This document shows, piece after piece, positions 43,278-52,766 of a stretch of 64,000 nt of DNA. Position 1 is the first letter of the stretch; every line of letters starts with the position of its first letter. Position numbers and translations under genes: made by a program. The stretch comes from Eutreptiella sp. 'Long Island Sound 2002'. Taxonomy: Eukaryota > Euglenozoa > Euglenophyceae > Eutreptiales > Eutreptiaceae. The notes below the pieces were generated by a model. It was given only the letters and a program-made list of their open reading frames with translations. It searched no databases and was not told the origin of the DNA. The stretch lies in contig OZ038388.1 of the NCBI GenBank assembly GCA_964036045.1, forward strand, positions 30,215,759 to 30,279,758, given 5' to 3'.

Positions 43278-44507
43278 ATGCCACGCCGACGGGGGGATGA
43301 GCCGGGACACACCAGGGCCCGCCGCAAAGCGCAGGAGGCGGCCGTCCGGGGCCTGGTGGCGGACGCGGTGGCGGAGCCACACGAGGCGCACGCTGCCGCA
43401 CGGTGTGACCCGACGGGCAGTGCGAGGGCTTTCCTCAACGAGACCGCCCTCCCGGCCGTCCGCGCCCTGAACGGAGCGGGGGCCCCTACGCTGCTCCCGG
43501 CAATGCACCGGATCGTGAACGCCGTCCAGCCGGGGCTCATCAGCACGGAGCCGGCCCTCTACGGGCACTGGATGGAGTGGCGCGAGTCCAACCGGTCGGG
43601 CCGGCCCCTGTCCATGGGGAACACCCTGCAGCTGACGGGAGCAGGGTCTGCCATGTCCCTCCGCAGCAGCGCCCCAGCCCTGCTGCACGCCCTCAGGACG
43701 CGCTACCCCGGGGACGCGGCCCCGTACCTGAACCAGGCGCGGGCCACGTGGGCAGGGGGAGTGTCCGAACTGGATGCGGCGCTCCACCTTCTACACCCAC
43801 CGGACGAGGACCTGGAGGTGGGCGAGATCACGGTTTTCGTGGAAGGCGCGGACGAGGTGTCCGCCCGCCCCCGGCCGACCAACCCAGTGTACGACGTCAC
43901 CAGGCCTACCTGCCCGTACGCCATCGTATGCGAGGCGTTCCCCAGGGAGCCCACTCGGTGCCCCGCCCTCCCGCCGGCGACGCACGCGCCCGACGGCTGG
44001 GCTAACCCAGACCTGTCCCCCCCCCTCTCCAAACCCAGGGGTACCCACCACAGGGGGCAGGTCCTCTGGCAAGAGTGCCCTGGCACCCCCCTGCTCCTCC
44101 TCGTCGCGACCCGCGGGGACCCGGGGCGGGTCCTGGGGATCACCCCCACCCACCTCTATGGGGCGGCACCCGTGCCCCGCCCCCCCCTCCCGGCGCCCGC
44201 GGCGCGGGACGGAGTACACACCTTCCTGCGAACACAGGAGGTCACCGCCGTTACGGGGGTCCACCTGGTGCGGCTCCCCCCGACACCACTCGACGACCCC
44301 CGGGGGCCCAGGGCCCTGGGCCCCGCCCCAGACTGGGAGCTATGGCGCGGCGCGTGGGCCGCTCGGCTCCCCCGCCTCCCCTCCCAATGCCGATGGATGG
44401 CCGCCGGCCCCCGGCCGTGCGGGGCTGACGCCACAGCCGGCCCCCCGACCCCTCCCCCGCTCCCCCCCGCAGAGCACCACACGGCACTGCCCACGGCACG
44501 GCACTGA
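43278..44507 (+). CDS. Non-LTR ORF3, 409-residue protein of unknown function
   Basis: Starts 39 bases after the ORF2 stop with MPRRRGDEPGHTRARRKAQ, a basic N-terminus, and is open to TGA at 44505-44507. The middle is helical-looking and natural in composition (PALLHALRTRYPGDAAPYL); the last 60 residues are Pro-rich. No catalytic motif or known domain is visible. The stop overlaps the next start codon (TGATG), which suggests that ORF4 is translated by reinitiation. Strand, GC content and tight spacing tie it to the non-LTR element, but this is inference. Confidence 0.6.
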   Translation: MPRRRGDEPGHTRARRKAQEAAVRGLVADAVAEPHEAHAAARCDPTGSARAFLNETALPAVRALNGAGAPTLLPAMHRIVNAVQPGLISTEPALYGHWMEWRESNRSGRPLSMGNTLQLTGAGSAMSLRSSAPALLHALRTRYPGDAAPYLNQARATWAGGVSELDAALHLLHPPDEDLEVGEITVFVEGADEVSARPRPTNPVYDVTRPTCPYAIVCEAFPREPTRCPALPPATHAPDGWANPDLSPPLSKPRGTHHRGQVLWQECPGTPLLLLVATRGDPGRVLGITPTHLYGAAPVPRPPLPAPAARDGVHTFLRTQEVTAVTGVHLVRLPPTPLDDPRGPRALGPAPDWELWRGAWAARLPRLPSQCRWMAAGPRPCGADATAGPPTPPPLPPAEHHTALPTARH

Positions 44508-46360
44508 TGCACCAGGAGGTAGTGGGAAAGGCGCGCCTGCCACCACGCATGGCTACCAGGATAACAGTGATGGCAGACTCCGATGGCTCTCCCCAGCGAG
44601 ACGACCGCCACCACCGCCGGTCCCACTCCCCCTCCCCCGCCTCCCCGGAGTGGACGGGGGAAACCCTCGCGGAGCGCGAGGAGCGGAGGCTGGCGGAGGC
44701 GGCGGTGCTGGTCGGGCCGCCGCCGCCGGCCCGGGAGCCTGAGCCAGCCGAGGTGACCGCCCCCGCCGCCTAAGCAGCAAGCCCCGCCGCCCCGCCCCGG
44801 GAGGGGGCCCCAGACGCGCAGGAAGCGGAGACCGCAGCCCCAGCGAGCCACGCCGCGGCCCCGACCGCGGCCCCCGGCACGCCGCCGACACGGGGGGTAG
44901 CCCCGGCGCAGGAACCGGGCGCATCGCCAAGGGCTGCCGCAGCCGCAGTGGAGAGCGCGAAGGGCGCGCGAGGGGTTGCGACCGCGGCCCCGGCGGGCCG
45001 CGCCACCGCCTCGGCCGACCACGCCGCGACCCCCAGCACGCCGCGAAAGCGGGGGACGGACCCCGCACGGGCCACGGGCGCCTCGCCGGCGGCCGCCACA
45101 GCAGCAGAGGAGAGCGAGGAGGGCGCGCGAGGGGTTGCGGCCAAGACCCCGGCGGGCTGCGCCACCGCCTCGGCCGGCCACGCCGCGACCCCCAGCACGC
45201 CGCGAAAGCGGGGGACGGACCCCGCACGGGCCACGGTCGCCTCGCCGGCGGCCGCCACAGCAGCAGAGGAGAGCGAGGAGGGCGCGCGAGGGGTTGCGGC
45301 CAAGACTCCGGCGGGCTGCGCCACCGCCTCGGCCGGCCACGCCGCGACCCCCAGCACGCCGCGAAAGCGGGGGACGGACCCCGCACAGGCCACGGTCGCC
45401 TCGCCGGCGGCCGCCACAGCAGCAGAGGAGAACGAGGAGGGCGCTCGAGGAGTTGCCACCGCGGCCCCGGCGGGCCGCGCCACTGCCTCGGCCGGCCACG
45501 CCGCGACCCCCAGCACGCCGCGCAAGCGAGGGAAGAACCCCGCATGGGCCACGGGCGCCTCGCCGGCGGCCGCCGCAGCAGCAGCAGTGGGCAGGGAGAG
45601 CGCGAAGTACCGCGCCCACGCCAACCCCACCCACACCCACACCAGCCCCCCCAAGCAGTTCCCCCCCAGGCCCTTCCCCCCGGAGCGGGCGCGGCAAGTC
45701 CTGCCCCCGGCGCCCGAGCGCTCGCCGCCGGGCGTCACGCTGCCGCAGCTGCAAAGACAGCGGGACGCCCGGCGCGTGATCCAGGAAGAAGGGGAGGGCT
45801 CGCAGGCAGAGCTGCGTGCCAGCCACGGGAGCGCGGAGCGGGGGGCAGGAGGCGACAGGGGAAGTGCCCAGGAGCGCGCACAAGGAGCAGGCCAGGGCAC
45901 GCGCGGCAGGGAGCAAGGGCGCAGCAGCGGGGGGCAGCAGAGCGCAGGCAGCGGGCGGCGCGACTCAGGGCAGGGGGCCGGGAAGGGACCAGGGCACGGG
46001 AAGGGCGTGCAGGGGCACGGGCAGGGAGCCCAGGTGCAGGGGGCAGGGCGAGGGGCGGTGGGTGAGCGGGCGGGCCAGGGCGTGGGGGACGGGGGGCGGG
46101 ACCCGCGGCAGGGGGCTAGAAAGGGGCCCAAGGGCAAGGGCAAGGGCGCCGCGGGGCCCCAAGGGACAGGCGGGACGGGGCATGGGAGCCCAGGGGGGAG
46201 GGCGGGACGAAGGGAGGGGGGCGGGGAGCGGGGCGCCCCTGCAGCCGGACGTGCAGCCGGTGAGGTGCATCCCCCCCGGCATCCAACAGATGCCGGCGCA
46301 CCACACCCACCACCACCACCACCACCACCACCACCACCACCTCTACAACATCGACCCTAA
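44507..46360 (+). pseudogene. Non-LTR ORF4, Ala/Pro-rich repeat protein with internal TAA
   Basis: ATG at 44507 overlaps the ORF3 stop; other in-frame ATGs are at 44549 and 44570. The first 88 codons are charged (EWTGETLAEREERRLAEA) and end at TAA 44771-44773. The same frame then continues for over 500 codons. It contains four 53-residue repeats with the core ATPSTPRKRG, then Gln/Arg/Gly-rich low-complexity sequence, and shifts frame at about 46240. The basic TPRKRG cores look like nucleic-acid binding or nuclear localisation signals. No enzyme domain is visible. Confidence 0.45.
44960..45600 (+). repeat. 159-bp in-frame tandem repeat, four copies
   Basis: The phrase CCCCAGCACGCCGCG recurs at about 45031, 45190, 45349 and 45508, an exact 159-base period, which equals 53 codons. 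Copies differ mainly by substitutions, and the length is kept, which preserves the frame. Confidence 0.9.
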
Positions 46361-46960
46361 CGCCGGCGAGCTCGTCCCCCCCCAACCCCAGGACCCCGGC
46401 ACCAGCCAGCCCCCCCCGCGCCGAGGGCAGAGCCGGCGCGGATGGCCTCGGCAGAGGGGGGGCGGGGCGCGGCATCGGCGCCGCAGGCACAGGGGCAGCG
46501 AGGGGAGCCGGCGCGGGGGGCAGAGGGGGGCCGGCCATGGGACCAGGACTGGGGCGCGGTCCCAGACCCTCTTGGGGAAGAGGCCCTCCCCCTGGTGGGG
46601 GAGGTGTACGGGTGGTTGTGCTGGGCCAACCAGAGGACCACCAGGGGGTTGAGGAACCGGCCCTTCGATCCCGTGCTCCTCCGGAGAGACAGAGGAAACC
46701 GACAGGTACCCCCGGGGGGGTGGGCAGCCCCAGAGGACCATGAGAGGGTCCTCAGGTCAGTCATCCGGGCGGCCTGGCCCGACAGGAAGCCGGCGTGGCC
46801 GGCCTTCCTGGAAGGGGGTGCGGTGCTCCGCATCACGGATGCGGACGCCAACAACTGGCTCCCCCGGGCTTTGCGCAGCGCCCTCGCCCACTGGCGCTAC
46901 CGCCAGCGCAACCCGCCGCCGCCACAGCCCCAGCCCCCACACAAGCGGCGGCGCAGGTGA
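46250..46960 (+). pseudogene. Non-LTR ORF5 or end of ORF4, His-run and Trp-rich domain
   Basis: A (CAC)n tract at about 46306-46341 encodes a run of histidines followed by LYNIDPNAGELVPPQ in the third plus frame. From about 46442 the second frame encodes a well-composed domain (ALPLVGEVYGWLCWANQ ... AWPDRKPAWPAFLEG) that ends in a basic tail (PPHKRRRR) and a stop at 46958-46960. It may once have been joined to ORF4 in one frame. Function unknown. Confidence 0.4.
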
Positions 46961-48640
46961 TGGCCCAGACAGCGGACGCGAGAGAGTGGGGGGGGGAGCT
47001 GGGCCCCCCGACCCACGCCCCCCCCACGGTACGGCACGACGCAGGAGAGCGTGCCACCTCCCGCGGGAGGGAGGGCGGAGACAACGAGCGCGGGGGGCAA
47101 CCTGCTGCCCCGCAGCCCGCTGACCGCTGACCGCTAACCCTCACAGCCGCCCCCGACCGGCCAGCGCCGCGCGACGACGGCCGGGGGGATGAGGGGCCCC
47201 AGTGAGGGCCTGCACGAGGGTCCGGCTCTAGGTAGAGGGGGGCGGGGGAAGGACGCAACCCCCCAGCCGATGGCTGGCCCCCGGGGCCGGGACCGCCATG
47301 CCGCCCCCCCCCCCCGGCCGTCAGGAGGCGTCGCCAGGGGACCAGAGGCCCCCCCCCACTCCCCCCCCCCCTCCCACTCAGGCCCGAGAGCGGGCGGGGG
47401 GGCGGCCCCCCACCCCCCCCCCCGCAACTCCCCCCGCTGGGGAGCCACAGGCGCGGCCCTCCGCCCCCCCGGAGCCGAGGGGACAGCCCCCCCCCCCCCC
47501 CCCCCCCCCCCAGAAGGGACGGCGACGCGGTGGGGGGAGCAGCGGCTGGACCTGCTCCCGCGAGCCCACACTACCGTGCCGGAGCAACGCGCGCTACAGA
47601 ACAGTATGGAGGCCGCGCCCCACATGACCCTCCCGTGACCACAGCCCACTCAGGGAGGGCAGAGGGGGGGTTCAGGTCTGCAAGGGCCCCCGGGGGAGCG
47701 GTCCACGGGCCGCCCCTCACAGCCCCCCACCCCGGGGCGGCACTTCGACCCCGACCGCACGCGCGCGCCGGAAGGGAGCGCGCCGACGACACGAAGGGGG
47801 CCAGGATTGAGTACCGCAGGCCGCCGCCCAGAAGAGGAGCAGGGAGGCCGCGGCGCGACACCCCCCCCCCAGCCCCCACGGGCCCGCAAGCCGCAGGGGC
47901 CCCGGCCCCCACCCCCCGAGGCAGGGGGGATGACCCCCCCCCCCCCCCCCCGCCCGAGAGAGGAGCCGGAGCGCGACCCGCCCCCCCGCCCCAGCCGCCG
48001 GCTCCCACGGGGGCCGCGAAGAACAAGCGAAGCCGCGCGGACGCGCCAGGACCGCACAGATCGCACCCAGAGAAGCCTGGTGAGCACGAACCGGAGTGGT
48101 ATGGGGGGCCACGCCCCCCATGGACAGCACAACGCCAGTGACACCCGCTTTGTTGCCTGCCCAGGGAAGGCAGAGAAACGGAATGAGGCAGAGCGACCCC
48201 CCGCCCTACAGGCCCCCCCCCGGCCGCACAAACCGGGGGTACGGCGCACGCCCCCCCCCCCCCCCAGCCCGCCCCCCGGCACACGAACGCCACGGACCCG
48301 CCCCGCGGCGGGCAGCCCCCACAGGGCGTGCAGGCCGAGGGGACAGAGAAGGGCCCCCACACCCGCACGCCCGCGCCCACAACACGTGGATCGCGGACCC
48401 CGACAGCCCGCCCAGTGGGCGGGCAGTCGGGGGAGGGGGAGCGCCTGACCCCAGACGCCCCTCGCAACAGTAGAAGGCAGCCCCCCCGGGGACAACCTAC
48501 CACCACCCCCACAACCCCAAGCCAAGTAGGGGGGAACCGGGACCGGAGCGCCCCCCCCAAGCACGCCAGACGGAGCAAGGGACCAGGGCAGGACACGCGG
48601 AGGGGCTCGGACCACGTGGAACGGCCCTACCAGCGCCCAG
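46961..48640 (+). other. GC-rich 3' region of the non-LTR element with poly-C tracts
   Basis: It contains several long C-runs (about 47490-47510, 47935-47952, 48249-48264). Open frames on both strands are attributable to composition. At 48309-48520 lies a diverged single copy of the 209/419-bp monomer found at 19.3-22.5 kb. Confidence 0.5.
48309..48520 (+). repeat. Isolated copy of the 5' monomer
   Basis: From CAGCCCCCACAGGGC through GCCCGCCCAGTGGGCGGGC to GCCCCTCGCAACAGTAGAAGG the order of phrases is the same as in the 19.3-22.5 kb array, same strand, with substitutions. Confidence 0.8.
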
Positions 48641-48652
48641 TGCCGGTACCAC

Positions 48653-49368
48653 GCGAGGTGCGCACGCCACACCACCCAGGGGGGGGGGGGAGCGGACGCC
48701 GCGGGAGCGCGAGCGCACACACACGAAAGGGACACGCGGGGACTACCAGAAGGGCAACCGGACCGAGCGCGCGGAACGCACAGACCGCGTCGAATGGCGT
48801 ACCAGCGAGCGAGTGTAAGGGACACCCGGACGGGACGGCCCGCCACACGCAGCGCGGAACACGTGGGGCGGGGAGGGGGAAACGAGAGAGACACAACACC
48901 AGGTACCGGCCGGACCCCCTCGAACCGGCCGCGAGCGCCGCGCACACACAGACGGGGCACTGCACCCGCCAAGGCAGTAGTGGCGCACAGCGCCACGCCC
49001 CAACCCCTAGGCTAGGCAGCCTCCGCGCCAGCCCAAGGGGGTCCCACTGGCGACAAGCCAGTAGCACGGGCCCGGTGGCGCCGGCGCCCCGGGCGACCAC
49101 GCATTAGGGGGGCGACGCAGTGGGTAAGCGCCCGCAGCCACGGCTGCGAATTGATGCACTGACCGGGGAGTGGCAAAACGGGGAAGCCGGGGAAGGACGG
49201 GGCTCCGAGCTCTGTGAACCCGGGGGACTCCGCCACCAGGCAGGAGGTGCGTCTTGGAGGGCCCCCCACTAGGACCCGGTGGGGAGGATATCACCTGGCC
49301 CGACCAGGTGGCCCCCCGGGGCCGAAAGGCGTCTAGTACCCGCAAAATCAAACCTCAAACCTCAAACC
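48653..49368 (+). other. 3' end of the non-LTR element with hairpins and (TCAAACC)3 tail
   Basis: This 716-base stretch is about 95% identical to 60206-60923. It ends in three TCAAACC units (49348-49368). Three hairpins are kept in both copies: CGCAG..CTGCG (about 49131-49146), CCCCAC..GTGGGG (about 49264-49284) and CACCTG..CAGGTG (about 49291-49309). RTs of non-LTR elements often recognise such 3' structures. Confidence 0.8.
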
Positions 49369-49608
49369 TTAGAACTCATCCGGCAGTGGCTGCCGGTCGT
49401 GTGGGAGGCTTGGTACTTCTGCATGCCGCAGCCTGAGTTGTTGCAGGCACCGCCTGTGGTTGCGAGACCAGGTGCAGGGGTGCGGTGTTGGGAGGGTGCT
49501 GTGGGTCGGGAGAGGCTGTACCGCGCTGCGGTAGCCATTGCGGAGGACTGGTACGCACGGCGGGTGCCCGTGCGTATGATGCATGATGCGCCGGAATTTT
49601 GTAGCTGA
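49369..49608 (+). pseudogene. C-terminal fragment of an unidentified protein
   Basis: Right after the non-LTR tail an open frame encodes LELIRQWLPVVWEAWYF ... YARRVPVRMMHDAPEFCS and a stop. Composition looks natural, but there is no start or family match. It may be the remainder of a gene or element into which the non-LTR retrotransposon inserted. Confidence 0.3.
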
Positions 49609-49682
49609 CGCGACAAGCGTGCTGCGGGCCGAGAGTGGCTGAGTGTGCCTGGGCGTCGTGCCCCTGCCTACTGACGTGTCCT

Positions 49683-49738
49683 CACCCGGTGCAGCAATCA
49701 AACACAACGGTCAGCCTTTGGTCGAACCGGGTGAGGGG
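49683..49738. repeat. Dispersed short repeat, second copy
   Basis: ACCCGGT...CAAACACAACGGTCAGCCTTTGG...ACCGGGT matches 17215-17270. The ends are complementary. Confidence 0.6.
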
Positions 49739-49968
49739 GCTGTCGGGGCCATGAGAAGTTACGGCGTCCGGTTACAGCGGCAAGAGTGCTATAATTGACG
49801 CAGTGCGACTGCGAGGGGGATTGTCACGGCGTAGGCGTGTGTTGCGCGGGGTGCGTGTGTTGCATGGCGTGGCTGATCAAGGCGCGCAGCCCGTTTCTTT
49901 TTTTTTTCTTTCAGGGCAGATTCAGCCTGCTATCATGTCGGTGTATGGGAGTGTTTGCGCCCCAAATC

Positions 49969-50290
49969 GCATACCGACGCTACTTATCGTTTTCTGTGTG
50001 CATGTGCTTTTGCTTGTTGGCAGATGTGAATTTAGACCAAAATGAGGTTTTCCATAAGCAAACCCAAGTTTGGTCTGTGCAGGATTGAGTGTATATGTGT
50101 CTGCACTGATTGCCCGCTCAGTCGTCTTTTATATTTTGTATGTCGATGGCCCACCCACCCACCCTGGACAGTATCTATGGCACAGGCTGCCTTATGCGAC
50201 ATCACGCCCCGGACTCGCATACCGACGCTACTTATCGTTTTCTGTGTGCATGTGCTTTTGCTTGTTGGCAGATGTGAATTTAGACCAAAC
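49969..50290. repeat. 247-bp spaced direct repeat
   Basis: GCATACCGACGCTACTTATCG through GCAGATGTGAATTTAGACCAAA is present at about 49969-50041 and 50217-50289, nearly identical. Confidence 0.85.
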
Positions 50291-50930
50291 ACCAGTGTGC
50301 CTGGGCAATCACCAGTGTGCCTGAGCAACCAGCAGTGTGCCTGAGCAATCGCCAGTGTGGACCGATGTAAATAACCAAGGTCCGAATGAAAATCACTGTG
50401 TCACAAAGCCAGGATCCGCGTTGGGAACCAATCGATACATTGTGCTTGGGTTTTTGTAAGTGAAATCAGCTTCCGTCTACCATCAGTGGGCCTGAGCAAT
50501 CGCCAGTGTGCCTGAGCAATCACCAGTGTGCCTGGGCAACTACCAGTGTGCCTGAGCAACCAGCAGTGTGCCTGAGCAATCGCCAGTGTGGACCGATGTA
50601 AACAACCAAGGTACGAATGAAAATCACTGAGTCACAAAGCCAGCATCCGCGTTGGGAACCAATCGATACATTGTGCTTGGGCTTTTGTAAGTGAAATCAT
50701 CTTCCGTCTACCACCAGTGTGCCTGAGCAATCGCCAGTGTGCCTGAGCAATCACCAGTGTGCCTGGGCAATCACCAGTGTGCCTGAGCAACCAGCAGTGT
50801 GCCTGAGCAATCGCCAGTGTGGACCGATGTAAATAACCAAGGTCCGAATGAAAATCACTGAGTCACAAAGCCAGGATCCGCCTTGGGAACCAATCGATAC
50901 ATGGTGCTTGCGAGCCTCATGTGGAAGTAC
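50291..50930. repeat. Satellite array: about 230-bp units with CCAGTGTGCCTGAGCAAT short repeats
   Basis: GACCGATGTAA(A/A)TAACCAAGGT-type blocks start at about 50360, 50593 and 50822. Between them the 19-20 base unit CCAGTGTGCCTGAGCAATC is repeated three to five times. One more unit lies at 16966-17160. Confidence 0.9.
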
Positions 50931-51104
50931 CATTCAGCACTTCACGAGCATGAAAGTAGATGCAAACTCAATTCCACCAACCAAGAAGCTAGTTCGGAGC
51001 CTTTTGAAAGTGAGTTGCACCTACTACACCAGTTGGAACATTGTACGAAAGGTCAAAAAAACGTTGCAACACCTTTTTGCGCAAAAATCATTTATGCTTG
51101 GTTT

Positions 51105-51420
51105 TGGTAAGTGAAATCAGCTTCCGTCTAGAGGTTTGGGTACTAGGGTGCTCCCCGAAAGGTCAAAAACGCATTGAGAATGGTATGGGTAAATAATGAT
51201 TGCAATTCAACTTCGTTTCCTTGCTTAGATGTGCCTTGGTGTCGTGCATTCAACCAAACTACGTGGATTTTTGCGCAAAAATCACTTATGCCTGGGTTTG
51301 GTAAGTGAAATCAGCTTCCGTCTAGAGGTTTGGGTACTGAGGTGCTCCCCGAAAGGTCAAAAACGCATTGAGAATGGTATGGGTAAATAATGATTGCAAG
51401 TTAGAAGGATAAAGGCATTA
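51105..51420. repeat. Direct repeat pair (about 95 bp)
   Basis: GTAAGTGAAATCAGCTTCCGTCTAGAGG through GGTAAATAATGATTGCAA occurs at about 51109-51205 and 51300-51400 with one or two differences. Confidence 0.85.
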
Positions 51421-51426
51421 AGTGAA

Positions 51427-52116
51427 ATCAGTGAAAAAGTTGTGAAAAAGAAGTGGAATCAGTGCAAGCAGTTAAAAAAGATGGGGTGCCCAGAGGTGCC
51501 GTCCTGGTTGTGCTAATGCGCATTTTGGCTGTGGGGAACACTTATACGATAATGATTTATGTCCAAGGTGGCAAGTTAGAAGGAAGTGAAATCAGTGAAA
51601 AAGGTTCTGAAAAAGAAGTGGAATCAGTGAAAGCAGTGAAAAAAGATGGGGTGCCAAGAGGTGCCTTCCTGGCTGTGCTAATGCGCATTTTGGCTGTGGG
51701 GAACACTTATACGATAATGATTTATGTCCGGGGTGGCAGGTTAGAAGGAAGTGAAATCAGTGAAAAAGGTTCTGAAAAAGAAGTGGAATCAGTGAAAGCA
51801 GTGAAAAAAGATGGGGTGCCAGAAGGTGCCTTCCCGGCTGTGCTAATGCGCATTTTGGCTGTGGGGAACACTCATACGATAATGATTTATGTCCAAGGTG
51901 GCAAGTTAGAAGGAAGTGAAATCAGTGGAAAAGGTTCTGAAAAAGAATTGGAATCAGTGAAAGCAGTGAAAAAAGATGGGGTGCCAAGAGGTGCCTTCCC
52001 GGCTGTGCTAATGCGCAATTTGGCTGTCGGGAGCACTTATACAATAATAATTTATGTACAAGGTGGCAAGTTAGAAGGAAGTGAAAGCAGTCAAACAATT
52101 CTTAAAAAGAAGTGAA
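51427..52116 (+). repeat. 165-bp tandem repeat, four copies, with an open frame
   Basis: AAAAAAGATGGGGTGCC recurs at about 51473, 51638, 51803 and 51968, a 165-base period equal to 55 codons. An open frame of 220 residues (51453-52115) runs through all four copies. Each repeat encodes a charged segment (EVESVKAVKKDG) and a hydrophobic one (VLMRILAVGNTYTIMIYV) that could cross a membrane. There is no promoter, splice or family evidence. It may simply be a satellite whose period is a multiple of three. Confidence 0.7.
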
Positions 52117-52158
52117 ATCAGTTTTGTGACCAAGGGTCAGCTTGAGAATAACGGTGTG

Positions 52159-52567
52159 GTATGCACCCTAGGGGGCTGGGCACCTCTTTTTGAGAGGTCC
52201 TGGGTTCAATTCCCGGTCAGCCTAGCTAAGTAGGAAGATCCCATGTGACATGGCAGTGACCTCATCGCCACATGCCATGCCACCTCAGCATATATGGGAC
52301 CCAAAACAAAGAGTGCACATCTCCTGAGATGGCACTATGGAGATTGAGTGACTATGGGGCAGTTTTCCAACTCCTTTCCCAAAACATTTCAACTATCTTT
52401 GTGAATATGCGATCCGATTTGCCTTGAGTTGCAGTTTCTGTGAATATTCTTACATCTTTCACTGTTTACACTGCAGCCCTTCATGCTTTGATCCTGATCC
52501 TCTTCTACTTGCTTATCTCTGACTTGGGTTATCCTGGATTGGTTGTATTTCAGCAAATAAAACATTT
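52159..52567 (+). mobile_element. tRNA-derived SINE
   Basis: 409 bases nearly identical to 63591-64000. The head folds like part of a tRNA: a 5-bp stem ACCTC/GAGGT around the seven-base loop TTTTTGA (anticodon position UUU, lysine-like), then a T arm CTGGG/CCCGG with TTCAATT and the B box GGTTCAATTCC. The body ends in AATAAAACATTTT. No D arm is evident. Confidence 0.7.
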
Positions 52568-52599
52568 TCCTCATCAAAAACAAGCAGCAGGAAACCCTA

Positions 52600-52766
52600 C
52601 ACCAGCAGCAAGCAGCAGGAGAGGCACAACAAACACACAGTGTTAAAATCACTGTAAAACGTTCTGGTAGCAAGAGGCAGACTGTCTCTGCGTACCGCCA
52701 GCAACCCCGTGCCGTACATCCAGTGCGCCGAGATCAGTCATATATAAGCAAGAAGGGCGAACGAAT
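52600..52766 (+). promoter_or_regulatory. Leader of the second chromovirus, partly copied from its own pol
   Basis: 52609-52672 matches 55784-55847 (AGCAGCAGGAGAGGCACAAC and onward). A TATATAAG at about 52741 lies 26 bases before the gag ATG. No 5' LTR can be recognised between the SINE and gag. Confidence 0.4.

Larger units (their letters stand above)
19262..49368 (+). mobile_element. Very large non-LTR retrotransposon, interrupted by an LTR element
   Basis: All parts are on the plus strand and GC-rich: a dimeric tandem array (19262-22560), ORF1 (22612-26271), ORF2 with endonuclease and reverse transcriptase (26284-43238, split by the LTR element at 29261-39539), ORF3 (43278-44507), ORF4 (44507-about 46360), ORF5 (to 46960), a long 3' region and a tail of three TCAAACC units (49348-49368). 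Without the nested insert it is about 20 kb, far longer than ordinary non-LTR elements (typically about 4-8 kb). The 3' end is fixed by a second, truncated copy at 60206-60923. The 5' boundary is uncertain. Several frameshifts and stops show that this copy is dead. It is possible that ORF3-ORF5 come from another element. Confidence 0.7.

Noticed and set aside
44156-46143. Long minus-strand frames, up to 586 codons, opposite ORF3/ORF4
   Set aside because: They are repetitive Arg/Gly/Pro/Ala proteins mirroring the GC-rich plus-strand repeats, with no domain features.
46300-46345. Poly-histidine (CAC)n tract as a metal-binding or tag-like feature
   Set aside because: It is a simple trinucleotide repeat within a decayed frame.
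47189-48140. Pro-rich frames across the poly-C tracts
   Set aside because: C-runs keep all frames open, and no consistent start, stop or domain supports a gene.
52159-52240. Functional tRNA-Lys gene
   Set aside because: No D arm or acceptor stem can be formed, and it is part of a 409-bp repeated element.
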